NCBI GenBank assembly: GCA_032681305.1
Contig: CP136340.1
Span: 620,001 to 684,000 of the forward strand
Origin: HIMB114 sp008638005
GTDB taxonomy: Bacteria; Pseudomonadota; Alphaproteobacteria; Pelagibacterales; Pelagibacteraceae
Length of the DNA stretch: 64,000 nucleotides
Reading direction: 5' to 3'
Shown piece after piece: positions 9,658-19,156 of this stretch (position 1 is its first letter; each line of letters opens with the position of its first letter). The notes below the pieces were generated by a model, which saw only the letters and a program-made list of their open reading frames with translations, searched no databases and had not been told where the DNA came from. Made by a program: the position numbers and the translations under genes.

Positions 9658-12590
9658 TAAATCGTTATAGCTTTATTAACTATTTCCAGTTGTTGGGCAA
9701 GATGTTTTTTTAGAAAGCCTGTAGCTGGTGATGCTGAAGGAGTTCGACCAGTATAAATTACTTTTGTTGAATTAGCTTTAATATATTCTAACGTTCTATT
9801 TATATACGGCTCAACATGATTCCAAGCCCCCATATTATAAGGCTCTTCCTGACACCAAACAAATTTTTTAGCATTTTTAAATCGACTTATATGTCTTGCT
9901 AATGTTTTAACTGGAAAAGGATATAGCTGTTCAATTCTTACGATTTGAACTTTATTAGCTTTTAAATTTTCTCTTTCATCAACTAAGTCAAAATATACTT
10001 TACCGCTACACAAAATAACTTTTTCAATTTCATCATCTTTTGCTAAAGGAATTAAATTATACGCTGAGTATTCAGCGCGATCAGATAAAACTCTATGAAA
10101 AGAATTTTGTTTTGTAAAATCTTCAATTTCAGAAATGCAACGTTTATGTCTTAATAAAGACTTTGGTGTGAAAACAACCAAGGGTTTTCTAAAAGTTCTA
10201 TGTATTTGTCTTCTTAAGACATGAAAGTAATTTGCAGGCGTTGTACAATTTACAACTTGAATATTTTCTTGAGCACATGCTTGCAAATATCTTTCTAATC
10301 TTGCTGAAGAATGTTCTGGTCCTTGTCCTTCATAACCATGAGGTAACAACATCACTAATCCACTTGCTCTAGTCCATTTTTTTTCTCCAGAACTAATAAA
10401 CTGATCAAAGATAACTTGAGCACCATTTGCAAAATCTCCAAATTGAGCTTCCCATAAAACTAAAGTATCAGGATCGGTTAATGAGTATCCATACTCAAAA
10501 CCCAAAACACCCATCTCAGATAATAAACTGTCAATAATTTCAACTTGACCTTGCTCATTAGAAATATGCTTAAGTGGATAATATCTCTCGCCTGTAAGCT
10601 GATCATTGATAGCGGCATGTCTTTGACTAAAAGTTCCCCTTACAGAATCCTGCCCAACCAACCTCACTCCGTAACCTTCATCAACAAGACTTGCAAACGC
10701 CAAGGTTTCGGCCATTGCCCAATCAAAATCCTTTCCTGTTTCAAACATTTTAGACCTTGCGTCGTAAATTCTAGAAATTGTTTTATGCGCATTAAATCCT
10801 TCCGGAATATGAGCTAATTTTTTTCCCAAGTTTTTAATTTTTTCAATTTCAATTCCTGTGTCACCTCGTCGATCATGACCTAATTCTGTAGTAAATTTTG
10901 ACCATACACCTGTAAACCAGTCATGCTCATTTGAAATATAACTTTTTGATGCCTCAAATTCCTCATCTAGTCTTTTTTGATAAGCATTCTTTTCGTCTTC
11001 AAATTCTTCTTTTGTTAAAACCTTTTCACTAATCAGTCTATCTGCAAATTTTTGCAATGTTGATGGATGTTCTTTTATTTTTTTATACATTAAAGGCTGA
11101 GTGAATGAAGGTTCATCTCCTTCATTGTGTCCGTATTTTCTGTAACAAAAAATATCTAGTACAACATCTCTTTTAAATTTTTGTCTATATTCAGTTGCAA
11201 CCTTAGCACAATACGTGACAGCTTCAGGATCATCTCCATTGACATGAAAAATTGGAGCTTGAACCATCTTTGCAACTTCCGACGGATAAGGTGACGATCT
11301 TGAAAATTCAGGCTGAGTCGTAAAACCAATTTGATTATTAACTATAATATGAATTGTTCCCCCAATGTTGTGTCCTGTCAAACCTGACATAGCAAAACAC
11401 TCTGCAACAATACCTTGTCCTGCAAAGGCAGCATCTCCATGTAATAGTATTGGAATTACTTTATTCCTTTCAGCATCATCATGATAATCTTGCTTGGCTC
11501 TTACTTGACCTAAAACAACTGGATTGACCGCTTCTAAATGTGAAGGGTTAGCTGTTAAACTAACGTGAACTAAATTATTATCAAATTCACGGTTAGCAGA
11601 GGCTCCTAAATGGTATTTAACATCACCAGAAACACCTCCGCTTGCAATACCAGGGTCGCCTGAGAATTCTTTAAAAATTTTCTTTAAAGGTTTTTGAATA
11701 ACATTAGTTAAAATATTTAATCTTCCTCTATGAGGCATTCCAATTTTAACCTCTTTGCAACCAAGTGCACCACCACGTTTTATAATCTGTTCCATTGCTG
11801 GAATTAAAGACTCACATCCATCTAATCCAAATCTTTTTGTTCCAACATATTTTTTTGCTAAATATTTTTCAAAACCTTCTGCTTCAATTAATCTATTTAA
11901 AATTGCTTTTCTACCTCGCTCGGTAAATTGTATTTCTTTATCTTTTCCCTCTATTCTTTGCTGTATCCAGCTTTTTTCTTCTGGATCAGTCATATGCATA
12001 AACTCAATACCAATATTAGAACAATAAGTTCGATTTAATATTTCTAAAATTTCTCGCAAAGTTGCATATTTTAAACCTAGTACTTCATCTAAAAATATTT
12101 TTTTATCTAGATCATTTTCTGTAAAACCATAAGTTTCTGGTAACAACTCAGGGCAATTTTCTTTTTTAATCAATCCCAGTGGATCCAGGTCTGCTTGTAG
12201 ATGACCTCTAATTCTGTAAGCTCTTATCATCATAATTGCTCTTACAGAATCTTTTGTACTTTGCTCTAATTCGATAGGTGAACTTTGTGGTTTTTCTTTT
12301 TTAATTTTTTCTTCAATAGAATAAGATAAATTTGAAGGAATAAACTTCTCGTAAGAATCTAGATCAATATCCACATTTGATTTTATTTTTTTTGGAGCCC
12401 AGGAAGCACCATTTGTTTCTTTATTAATTAATTCTTTTTCTTCACCAAGCGCATCAAAATATTGTTTCCAACTATCTGGTAATTGGTTTGGATCATTACA
12501 GAATTTTTCATACATTTGTTCAATGTATGAAGAATTAGATTTACTTAAAAAAGATGTTGTTTGAAAAACTTTATTCTTAGAAGCTGACAT
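9657..12590 (-). CDS. sucA: 2-oxoglutarate dehydrogenase E1
   Basis: A 977-residue thiamine diphosphate enzyme that decarboxylates 2-oxoglutarate and transfers the succinyl group to lipoyl-SucB. The N-terminal segment (FLSKSNSSYIEQMYEKF... WKQYF) is the E2-docking region of SucA. Diagnostic stretches include RGRLNILTNV, HGDAAFAGQGIVAE (thiamine pyrophosphate and magnesium site), KYGHNEGDEP and SARLERYLQ. It is somewhat longer than the 933-residue E. coli enzyme. It follows sucD by 20 bp and precedes sucB by overlap. Confidence 0.98.
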   Translation of the reverse strand: MSASKNKVFQTTSFLSKSNSSYIEQMYEKFCNDPNQLPDSWKQYFDALGEEKELINKETNGASWAPKKIKSNVDIDLDSYEKFIPSNLSYSIEEKIKKEKPQSSPIELEQSTKDSVRAIMMIRAYRIRGHLQADLDPLGLIKKENCPELLPETYGFTENDLDKKIFLDEVLGLKYATLREILEILNRTYCSNIGIEFMHMTDPEEKSWIQQRIEGKDKEIQFTERGRKAILNRLIEAEGFEKYLAKKYVGTKRFGLDGCESLIPAMEQIIKRGGALGCKEVKIGMPHRGRLNILTNVIQKPLKKIFKEFSGDPGIASGGVSGDVKYHLGASANREFDNNLVHVSLTANPSHLEAVNPVVLGQVRAKQDYHDDAERNKVIPILLHGDAAFAGQGIVAECFAMSGLTGHNIGGTIHIIVNNQIGFTTQPEFSRSSPYPSEVAKMVQAPIFHVNGDDPEAVTYCAKVATEYRQKFKRDVVLDIFCYRKYGHNEGDEPSFTQPLMYKKIKEHPSTLQKFADRLISEKVLTKEEFEDEKNAYQKRLDEEFEASKSYISNEHDWFTGVWSKFTTELGHDRRGDTGIEIEKIKNLGKKLAHIPEGFNAHKTISRIYDARSKMFETGKDFDWAMAETLAFASLVDEGYGVRLVGQDSVRGTFSQRHAAINDQLTGERYYPLKHISNEQGQVEIIDSLLSEMGVLGFEYGYSLTDPDTLVLWEAQFGDFANGAQVIFDQFISSGEKKWTRASGLVMLLPHGYEGQGPEHSSARLERYLQACAQENIQVVNCTTPANYFHVLRRQIHRTFRKPLVVFTPKSLLRHKRCISEIEDFTKQNSFHRVLSDRAEYSAYNLIPLAKDDEIEKVILCSGKVYFDLVDERENLKANKVQIVRIEQLYPFPVKTLARHISRFKNAKKFVWCQEEPYNMGAWNHVEPYINRTLEYIKANSTKVIYTGRTPSASPATGFLKKHLAQQLEIVNKAITI

Positions 12591-12610
12591 AATTATTGAA
12601 AATCATTATA

Positions 12611-13486
12611 TCAACCCTTCAATACAGATTTCAACGTTTTTCCAATATCAGCAGGTGAATCAGTAACTATAATTCCGCATTCTTTCATTTTATCAATCTT
12701 ATCTTGCGCACCACCCTTACCTCCGGCAATAATAGCTCCTGCATGGCCCATTCGTCTGCCCGGGGGTGCTGTAATTCCAGCTATAAAACCAACCGTTGGT
12801 TTTTTAATTGTATTTGTTTTTAAAAACTCAGCAGCTTCCTCTTCTGCAGTACCGCCAATTTCACCAATCATAATTATAGATTCGGTCTCATCGTCTTTTA
12901 AAAATAGGTCTAAACAGTCAATAAAATTTGTTCCATTTACTGGGTCACCACCGATACCAATGCAGGTAGACTGGCCTAACCCTTCCGCTGTTGTTTGGGC
13001 AACGGCTTCGTAAGTTAAAGTTCCAGATCGAGACACAATTCCAACTGACCCTTTTTTATGGATATGCCCTGGCATAATACCAATTTTACATTCATCTGGA
13101 GTAATAATTCCTGGGCAGTTTGGGCCGATAAGTCTTGAAGATGAATTTCTTAGTTTTGATTTAACTCTTATCATATCTAAAATGGGTATTCCTTCAGTGA
13201 TACAAACTATTAAAGGGATTTTTGCATCAATAGCCTCCTCAATTGCAGCAGCAGCAAACTTTGCAGGAACATAAATCATTGTCGCATCAGCCCCTGTTTC
13301 TTTAACAGCTTCAATAACTGTATTAAAAACAGGTTTACCTAGATGAGTTTGTCCGCCTTTTTTAGGGGTAACACCACCAACTAAATTTGTTCCATAAGCA
13401 AGCGCTTGTTCAGAATGAAATGTTCCATGCGCTCCAGTAAAACCTTGGCAAATTAATTTAGTATTTTTGTTAACTAAAACAGACAT
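12611..13486 (-). CDS. sucD: Succinyl-CoA synthetase subunit alpha
   Basis: A 291-residue CoA-binding subunit. GFTGAHGTFHSEQA at residues 15-28 is the CoA site and H248 in RRMGHAGAI is the histidine that is phosphorylated during catalysis. Together with SucC it converts succinyl-CoA, ADP (or GDP) and phosphate to succinate, ATP (or GTP) and CoA. It starts one base after sucC ends and is followed by sucA. Confidence 0.98.
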   Translation of the reverse strand: MSVLVNKNTKLICQGFTGAHGTFHSEQALAYGTNLVGGVTPKKGGQTHLGKPVFNTVIEAVKETGADATMIYVPAKFAAAAIEEAIDAKIPLIVCITEGIPILDMIRVKSKLRNSSSRLIGPNCPGIITPDECKIGIMPGHIHKKGSVGIVSRSGTLTYEAVAQTTAEGLGQSTCIGIGGDPVNGTNFIDCLDLFLKDDETESIIMIGEIGGTAEEEAAEFLKTNTIKKPTVGFIAGITAPPGRRMGHAGAIIAGGKGGAQDKIDKMKECGIIVTDSPADIGKTLKSVLKG

Positions 13487-13487
13487 A

Positions 13488-14648
13488 CTATTTAATTGCC
13501 TCGACTATTTTTTTTGCAGCGTCGTTTAAATCATCTGCCGGAATAATTTTTAAATCGGATTTATTTAAAATTTCTTTTCCTTTTTCAAAATTAGTCCCCG
13601 CTAATCTTACAACTAATGGAACTTTTAATTCAGTCTCTTTTGCTGCAGCTATTACACCCTCTGCAATTACATCACATCTCATAATTCCACCAAAAATATT
13701 AACTAAAATTCCTTTAACATTTTTATCACTTAAAATTATTTTAAATGCTGCTGAAACTTTTTCTTTTGAGGCTCCTCCTCCAACATCTAAGAAATTTGCT
13801 GGTTCTGATCCATATAATTTAATGATATCCATTGTAGCCATTGCTAATCCAGCACCATTCACCATACACCCAATTTCACCATCTAATTTAATATATGCAA
13901 GATCATGCTTACTGGCCTCAATCTCCATAGGATCTTCCTCGTTTAAATCTCTAAGTTCTAAAATATCTTGATGTCTAAATAATGCGTTTCCATCAAAATT
14001 TATTTTAGCGTCCAAACAGATGACGCGCTTATCTTTTGTTAGGATAAGAGGGTTAACCTCTATCAAATTTGCATCAGTATTTGTAAGTGCTTTATAAATT
14101 GCTTGAATGATTACCTTTCCATCTTCAAGTGCTTGGCCTTCTAAATTGTAAGGTTTAAGAATACTAACAAGATCTTCATCAGATATCTTGTCAACTAGGC
14201 CAACTCTGGTTGTTATAATTTTATCAGGAGTTTTATGAGCAACTTCTTCAATATCCATTCCTCCTTCTGCGCTAGAAATAAATGCGATTTGTGAACTAGC
14301 TCTATCAACCAAACAAGAAAGGTAAAATTCTTTATCAATCTCTGATGCATCTTCTAAATATAATCTTTTTACTTCTCTGCCTTGAGGGCCAGTTTGGTGA
14401 GTAACTAAAGTCTTACCAAAGAGTTCAGTAGCTTCTTTTTTTAATTCATCAAAATTATTTACAACCTTAACTCCTCCAGCTTTACCTCGACCACCTGCGT
14501 GAATTTGTGCTTTTAGAACTATTTTATCTGTTGTAATTTTTTTTGCAGCAGCCTCTAACTCTTCTAATTTATAAACTGGGCATCCATTCGGTACTGGAGC
14601 TCCAAACTTTTTTAATATTTCTTTGGCCTGATGTTCATGAATGTTCAT
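13488..14648 (-). CDS. sucC: Succinyl-CoA synthetase subunit beta
   Basis: A 386-residue ATP-grasp subunit beginning MNIHEHQAKEILKKFGAPVP, the canonical start. KAQIHAGGRGKAGGV (about residues 46-60) is the nucleotide-binding loop, and DVGGGASKEKV and NIFGGIMRCDVIAEGV mark the C-terminal domain that receives the swinging phosphohistidine of SucD. It follows mdh by 3 bp, so mdh-sucC-sucD-sucA-sucB-lpdA are very likely one transcript. Confidence 0.98.
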   Translation of the reverse strand: MNIHEHQAKEILKKFGAPVPNGCPVYKLEELEAAAKKITTDKIVLKAQIHAGGRGKAGGVKVVNNFDELKKEATELFGKTLVTHQTGPQGREVKRLYLEDASEIDKEFYLSCLVDRASSQIAFISSAEGGMDIEEVAHKTPDKIITTRVGLVDKISDEDLVSILKPYNLEGQALEDGKVIIQAIYKALTNTDANLIEVNPLILTKDKRVICLDAKINFDGNALFRHQDILELRDLNEEDPMEIEASKHDLAYIKLDGEIGCMVNGAGLAMATMDIIKLYGSEPANFLDVGGGASKEKVSAAFKIILSDKNVKGILVNIFGGIMRCDVIAEGVIAAAKETELKVPLVVRLAGTNFEKGKEILNKSDLKIIPADDLNDAAKKIVEAIK

Positions 14649-14651
14649 TAA

Positions 14652-15611
14652 TTATTTTAAAGATGGGTCAATATTTTTTGCGGCGTCTAACAATTCAGTC
14701 ACAGCAGCAATCGAAATATCAAAATTCTTTTTCTCCTCACTATCTAATTCTAATTCAACAACATTTTCTATACCATTGGATCCAATAACAGCTGGTACTC
14801 CTGCGTATAAATCGCTAACACCATACTGGCCATCTAGATATACTGCGCAAGGTAAAGTTTTTTTCAAATCCTTTAGATAAGACTCTGCCATATCAATTGC
14901 GGATGCTGCGGGAGCATAGAAAGCAGATCCCTTTTCCAAGTATTTAACAATCTCAGCTCCACCTTTTCTTGTACGATCAATAATCGCATCTAATCTATCT
15001 TGAGTTAATTTCCCTTCTTTAACTAAACCCATTAAATTTTTTCCAGATACAGTTGTTCTGTTTGGAACAGGAACCATTGTATCACCGTGTCCACCTAATA
15101 CGAAGGAATCTATTTCTTTAATTGGTACGTTTAATTCTTTGCATAAAAAAAGTTTAAATCTTGAAGTATCCAAAACACCGGCCATACCAACTACTTTATT
15201 TTTAGGTAAACCTGAATATTTTTGTAATGCCATGACAATAACATCTAGTGGATTTGTTATGCAAATTACAAACGCATTTGGAGATGATTTTGCAATCCCT
15301 TCACCAACTTGTTTAATAATTTTTAAATTTGTACCTAACAAATCATCTCTGGTCATGCCTGGCTTTCTAGGTATTCCCGCTGTAATAATAATTACATCTG
15401 AGTTTTTTGTATCTTCGTAATTATTTGTGCCTTTAAAATCTACATCAAATCCATCAATCGCTGATGACTGCGCAATATCTAAAGCTTTTCCTTTTGCAAT
15501 GCCTTCTGCAACATCAAATAAAACCACTTCATTTGCTAATTCTTTTAAACCTACTAAATGTGCTAAGGTTCCACCAATCTGACCAGCGCCTATTAAAGAT
15601 ATTTTTTTCAT
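14652..15611 (-). CDS. mdh: Malate dehydrogenase, NAD-dependent
   Basis: A 319-residue protein of the LDH-like malate dehydrogenase group common in Alphaproteobacteria. It has GAGQIGG (residues 8-14), D33 at the end of beta-2 (NAD preference), R82 in PRKPGMTRDD, which selects malate over lactate, and the catalytic H175 in GGHGDTMVP. I chose the ATG at 15609-15611 because the protein then begins MKKISLIGAG; an in-frame ATG five codons upstream is possible. An AT-rich 84-bp gap separates it from asd and could hold a promoter. Confidence 0.96.
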   Translation of the reverse strand: MKKISLIGAGQIGGTLAHLVGLKELANEVVLFDVAEGIAKGKALDIAQSSAIDGFDVDFKGTNNYEDTKNSDVIIITAGIPRKPGMTRDDLLGTNLKIIKQVGEGIAKSSPNAFVICITNPLDVIVMALQKYSGLPKNKVVGMAGVLDTSRFKLFLCKELNVPIKEIDSFVLGGHGDTMVPVPNRTTVSGKNLMGLVKEGKLTQDRLDAIIDRTRKGGAEIVKYLEKGSAFYAPAASAIDMAESYLKDLKKTLPCAVYLDGQYGVSDLYAGVPAVIGSNGIENVVELELDSEEKKNFDISIAAVTELLDAAKNIDPSLK

Positions 15612-15695
15612 TTTGATGATATACATCCATCAGATGCAAAAAATCAAAGACTAAATTGATGCACCAGCCTCTAAAAGATTTAATTTAAAAGGCTT

Positions 15696-16817
15696 TTAGT
15701 TGTTTATAATTATTTTCAACATTCTTCTTAGTGGCTCAGCTGCTCCCCATAACAATTGATCACCTACAGTAAAAGCATTCAAATATTCATCACCTATATT
15801 TAATTTTCTTATTCTACCAACCGGAATATTAAGCGAACCACTTACTTTTGCTGGGCTTAGCTCTTTAATCGTAATTTCTTTTTCATTTGGAATAACTTTT
15901 GACCAAATGGTTCCTTCACTTATTATGTTCTCAATTTCATCAATTGGAACATTTTTTTTTAATTTTATTGTTAAAGCTGCACTATGAGATCTCATGGCTC
16001 CAATTCTTACGCAAGTTCCGTCGATAGGTATTGGTGAACTACTAGTTCCCAAAATTTTATTTGTTTCCGATATTGCTTTCCACTCCTCTCTAGATTGACC
16101 ATTGTCCATGGGACTATCAATCCAAGGAATTAAACTACCTGCGAGGGGTACACCAAAATGATCCTTTGGAAACTTTTCAGAGTTCATTTCATCATAAATT
16201 AGTTTATCAATTTGAAGTATTTCGGAAGATGGATCATCTAATAATTTTTTTACTCGTGTATTTAAGCTGCCCATTTGACTAATTAACTCTCTCATATGTT
16301 TAGCGCCTCCTCCTGAAGCCGCCTGATAAGTCATTGAGGTCATCCACTCGACTAGGTTTTCTTTAAATAAACCTCCTATACCCATTAGCATACAACTAAT
16401 CGTACAGTTTCCTCCAATAAAATCTTTTTTTCCTTCAGATAAAGATTTTTTAATCAAATCATTGTTAATGGGATCAAGAACAATTGTACTATCATCATTC
16501 ATTCTTAGATTAGAAGCTGCATCTATCCAATAACCATTCCAACCATTATTTCTAAGTTCTTTGAAAATTTTTTTTGTATAGTCACTACCTTGGCATGTAA
16601 GTATTACATCCATTGATTTTAGTTGTTTTAAGTCAAATGCATCTTGCAATGGAGATGAGCCTTTTCCAAAATCTGGACCTGGTTGATTAGGTTGAGATGT
16701 TGTAAAAAAAACTGGCTCTTCTATTAAACTAAAATCACTCTCTTCAACCATTCTGTTCATTAGAACAGAACCAACCATTCCTCTCCAACCTACAAAGCCA
16801 ACACGTTTAATTGTCAT
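15696..16817 (-). CDS. asd: Aspartate-semialdehyde dehydrogenase
   Basis: A 373-residue enzyme that reduces aspartyl phosphate to aspartate semialdehyde for lysine, threonine, methionine and cell-wall diaminopimelate. It has GWRGMVGSVLMNRM near the N-terminus (NADP site), the catalytic C138 in GGNCTIS, and C-terminal GDQLLWGAAEPLRRML. Its length and motifs match the enterobacterial/Vibrio-type Asd (about 367 residues) rather than the shorter Gram-positive and typical alphaproteobacterial form, so this may be an older replacement. It lies between mmsA and mdh in the same direction and supplies the pathway that dapF (28040) completes. Confidence 0.95.
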   Translation of the reverse strand: MTIKRVGFVGWRGMVGSVLMNRMVEESDFSLIEEPVFFTTSQPNQPGPDFGKGSSPLQDAFDLKQLKSMDVILTCQGSDYTKKIFKELRNNGWNGYWIDAASNLRMNDDSTIVLDPINNDLIKKSLSEGKKDFIGGNCTISCMLMGIGGLFKENLVEWMTSMTYQAASGGGAKHMRELISQMGSLNTRVKKLLDDPSSEILQIDKLIYDEMNSEKFPKDHFGVPLAGSLIPWIDSPMDNGQSREEWKAISETNKILGTSSSPIPIDGTCVRIGAMRSHSAALTIKLKKNVPIDEIENIISEGTIWSKVIPNEKEITIKELSPAKVSGSLNIPVGRIRKLNIGDEYLNAFTVGDQLLWGAAEPLRRMLKIIINN

Positions 16818-16868
16818 AAGAATGAATATAAATTAGTTTTGTTTTTTTTGTAAAAAAAATTGAATTAA

Positions 16869-18362
16869 TTATTTCATTGTTGGCATTATAAATTCAGGAT
16901 TATCTTTAATTCCTGAGGGCCATCTTGAAGTAATTGTTTTTAATTTTGTATAAAATCTTACACCTTCAGGTCCATGCATATGCTGATCTCCAAACAAAGA
17001 ACGTTTCCAACCGCCAAAACTATGAAAAGCCATAGGAACAGGTATTGGTATATTTACTCCAACCATGCCTACTTTGATTTTGCTTGCAAAAGTTCTAGCA
17101 CTGTCACCGTCTCTGGTAAAAATTGAGGTTCCATTTCCATATTCATGATTGTTCACTAAATCGACTGCAGTATTAAAATCTTCTACTCGAACGACTGACA
17201 ATACAGGTCCAAAAATTTCTTCCTTATAAATTCTCATATCTTCCTTCACATGATCAAATAAACAGCCACCAATATAAAATCCATTTTCATAACCTTGTAA
17301 CTTAAGATTTCTTCCATCCACTACTAATTTGGCACCTTCTTCTACTCCTAAATCAACGTATCCTTTTACTTTTTCTAGATGTTCTTTGGTTACCAATGGA
17401 CCCATTTCAGATCCCTTGTCCATACCGGGTCCTACTTTTAATGCTTCAACTTTTTCAGATAATCTCTTTACTAATTCATCGCCAATATTTCCGACTGCAA
17501 CTGCAACAGATTGAGCCATACACCTTTCACCTGCTGATCCATAAGCTGCACCCATTAGACCATTTACAGCTTGATCAAGATCTGAATCAGGCATAACAAC
17601 ACAATGGTTTTTGGCGCCGCCTAATGCTTGAACTCTCTTTTCATTTTTAGCAGCGTTCTCGTAAATATATTTAGCAATTCCAGTAGAGCCTACAAAGCTA
17701 ATTGCACTAACATCCTTATGTTCTAGTAATGCATCAACAGATTCTTTATCTCCGTTAATAACATTTAATACTCCATCTGGTAATCCCGCTTCTTTTAAAA
17801 GTTGTGCTAACATTAATGGACAGCTTGGGTCTTTTTCTGATGGTTTTAAAATGAAAGTATTTCCACAGGCTATCGCCATAGGAAACATCCACATTGGTAC
17901 CATCGCTGGAAAATTAAATGGTGTTATACCCGCGCAAACTCCTAATGGCTGGCGCATTGACCAACTATCAACCCCTTTGCCAACGTTTTCAGTAAATTCA
18001 CCTTTTAATAAATGAGGTATTCCACATGCAAATTCAACAACTTCCAATCCTCTAGTTAATGAACCCTTGGCATCATCGTAAACCTTACCGTGTTCTGCTA
18101 CAATTAACTTTGTTAATTCATCTGAATTTTTTTCAATTAATTCTTTATATTTAAATAAAATTCTCGCTCTTGTGATCGGAGGTGTTAATGACCACTCTTT
18201 AAATACTTCATTGGCATTTTTAACGGCAATATCGACATCATTTTTACTTGCTAAACTTACTTTTGCCTGAACTTCACCAGTTGCAGGATTAAAAACATCG
18301 GATGTTCTTTTACTGTCACCTTTAAATTCTTTGCCATCCACAAAGTGGAAAATATTTTTCAT
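16869..18362 (-). CDS. mmsA: CoA-acylating methylmalonate-semialdehyde dehydrogenase
   Basis: A 497-residue aldehyde dehydrogenase. TPFNFPAMVPMWMFP near residues 147-161 and the catalytic C281 in GSAGERCMAQS are the MmsA-type signatures. The family oxidises methylmalonate semialdehyde or malonate semialdehyde to propionyl-CoA or acetyl-CoA in valine, inositol and beta-alanine breakdown. It is followed 51 bp downstream by asd and preceded 9 bp upstream by sdhB. In this setting it feeds acyl-CoA into the TCA genes on either side. Substrate range is inferred from family only. Confidence 0.92.
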   Translation of the reverse strand: MKNIFHFVDGKEFKGDSKRTSDVFNPATGEVQAKVSLASKNDVDIAVKNANEVFKEWSLTPPITRARILFKYKELIEKNSDELTKLIVAEHGKVYDDAKGSLTRGLEVVEFACGIPHLLKGEFTENVGKGVDSWSMRQPLGVCAGITPFNFPAMVPMWMFPMAIACGNTFILKPSEKDPSCPLMLAQLLKEAGLPDGVLNVINGDKESVDALLEHKDVSAISFVGSTGIAKYIYENAAKNEKRVQALGGAKNHCVVMPDSDLDQAVNGLMGAAYGSAGERCMAQSVAVAVGNIGDELVKRLSEKVEALKVGPGMDKGSEMGPLVTKEHLEKVKGYVDLGVEEGAKLVVDGRNLKLQGYENGFYIGGCLFDHVKEDMRIYKEEIFGPVLSVVRVEDFNTAVDLVNNHEYGNGTSIFTRDGDSARTFASKIKVGMVGVNIPIPVPMAFHSFGGWKRSLFGDQHMHGPEGVRFYTKLKTITSRWPSGIKDNPEFIMPTMK

Positions 18363-18371
18363 TTAATCTTT

Positions 18372-19154
18372 CTAGTTTGACTTTTCAGTCACCAACATTT
18401 TTTTGATAGATCCAATTGCTTTTGCAGGATTTAAACCTTTCGGGCATGCGTTTGTACAATTCATAATCGTATGACATCTAAATAATTTTAGTTCGTCAGC
18501 AACTTTTTTTAATCTTTTCTTTCGTTCTTCATCTCTACTATCTATTATCCATCTGTAAGCTTGTAATAAAACTGCAGGTCCTAAATATTTATCTCCATTC
18601 CACCAATAACTTGGGCAAGAAGTTGCACAACAAGCACATAAAATACATTCATATAATCCGTCTAATTTTGATCTATCTTGAACAGTTTGCAAACTTTCAG
18701 ATCCATTTGTTGTTTTACTTGATTGCATCCAAGGCTCAATTGACTGATACTGCTTATACATCTGTTTAAGATTAGGAACTAAATCTTTTATGACAGGCAT
18801 GTGAGGGAGAGGATAAATATTAATATCTCCATTCACTTCTTTTGCTGACTTTGTGCAGGCTAGCGTATTTGAGCCATCAATATTCATAGCACAAGAACCA
18901 CAAATCCCTTCTCTACAAGATCTTCTAAATGTTAATGAGGAGTCAATTTCATTTTTAATTTTTATTAATGCATCTAAAACCATTGGACCACAATTATCCA
19001 TGTCTACTTCATAAGTATCTAATCTTGGATTTTCTCCGTCTTCAGGACTCCATCTATAAACATTAACTTTTTTTATATTTTTGGCATTGGTATCAGCTTT
19101 ATAATATTTTCCTTTTTTAACTTCGGAGTCTTTTGGAAGATTAAACTGTACCAT
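18372..19154 (-). CDS. sdhB: Succinate dehydrogenase iron-sulfur subunit
   Basis: A 260-residue iron-sulfur protein of complex II. An N-terminal ferredoxin domain holds the [2Fe-2S] cysteines in CREGICGSCAMNIDG. The C-terminal domain holds CILCACCATSCPSYWWNG and CHTIMNCTNACPKGLNP for the [4Fe-4S] and [3Fe-4S] clusters. It passes electrons from SdhA to ubiquinone at the membrane anchor. It lies 2 bp after sdhA. Confidence 0.98.
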   Translation of the reverse strand: MVQFNLPKDSEVKKGKYYKADTNAKNIKKVNVYRWSPEDGENPRLDTYEVDMDNCGPMVLDALIKIKNEIDSSLTFRRSCREGICGSCAMNIDGSNTLACTKSAKEVNGDINIYPLPHMPVIKDLVPNLKQMYKQYQSIEPWMQSSKTTNGSESLQTVQDRSKLDGLYECILCACCATSCPSYWWNGDKYLGPAVLLQAYRWIIDSRDEERKKRLKKVADELKLFRCHTIMNCTNACPKGLNPAKAIGSIKKMLVTEKSN

Positions 19155-19156
19155 AT

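Noticed and set aside
15640..15695. Terminator after asd
   Set aside because: CTAAAAG/CTTTTAG can pair but the loop is long, the stem A/T-only and no T run follows.
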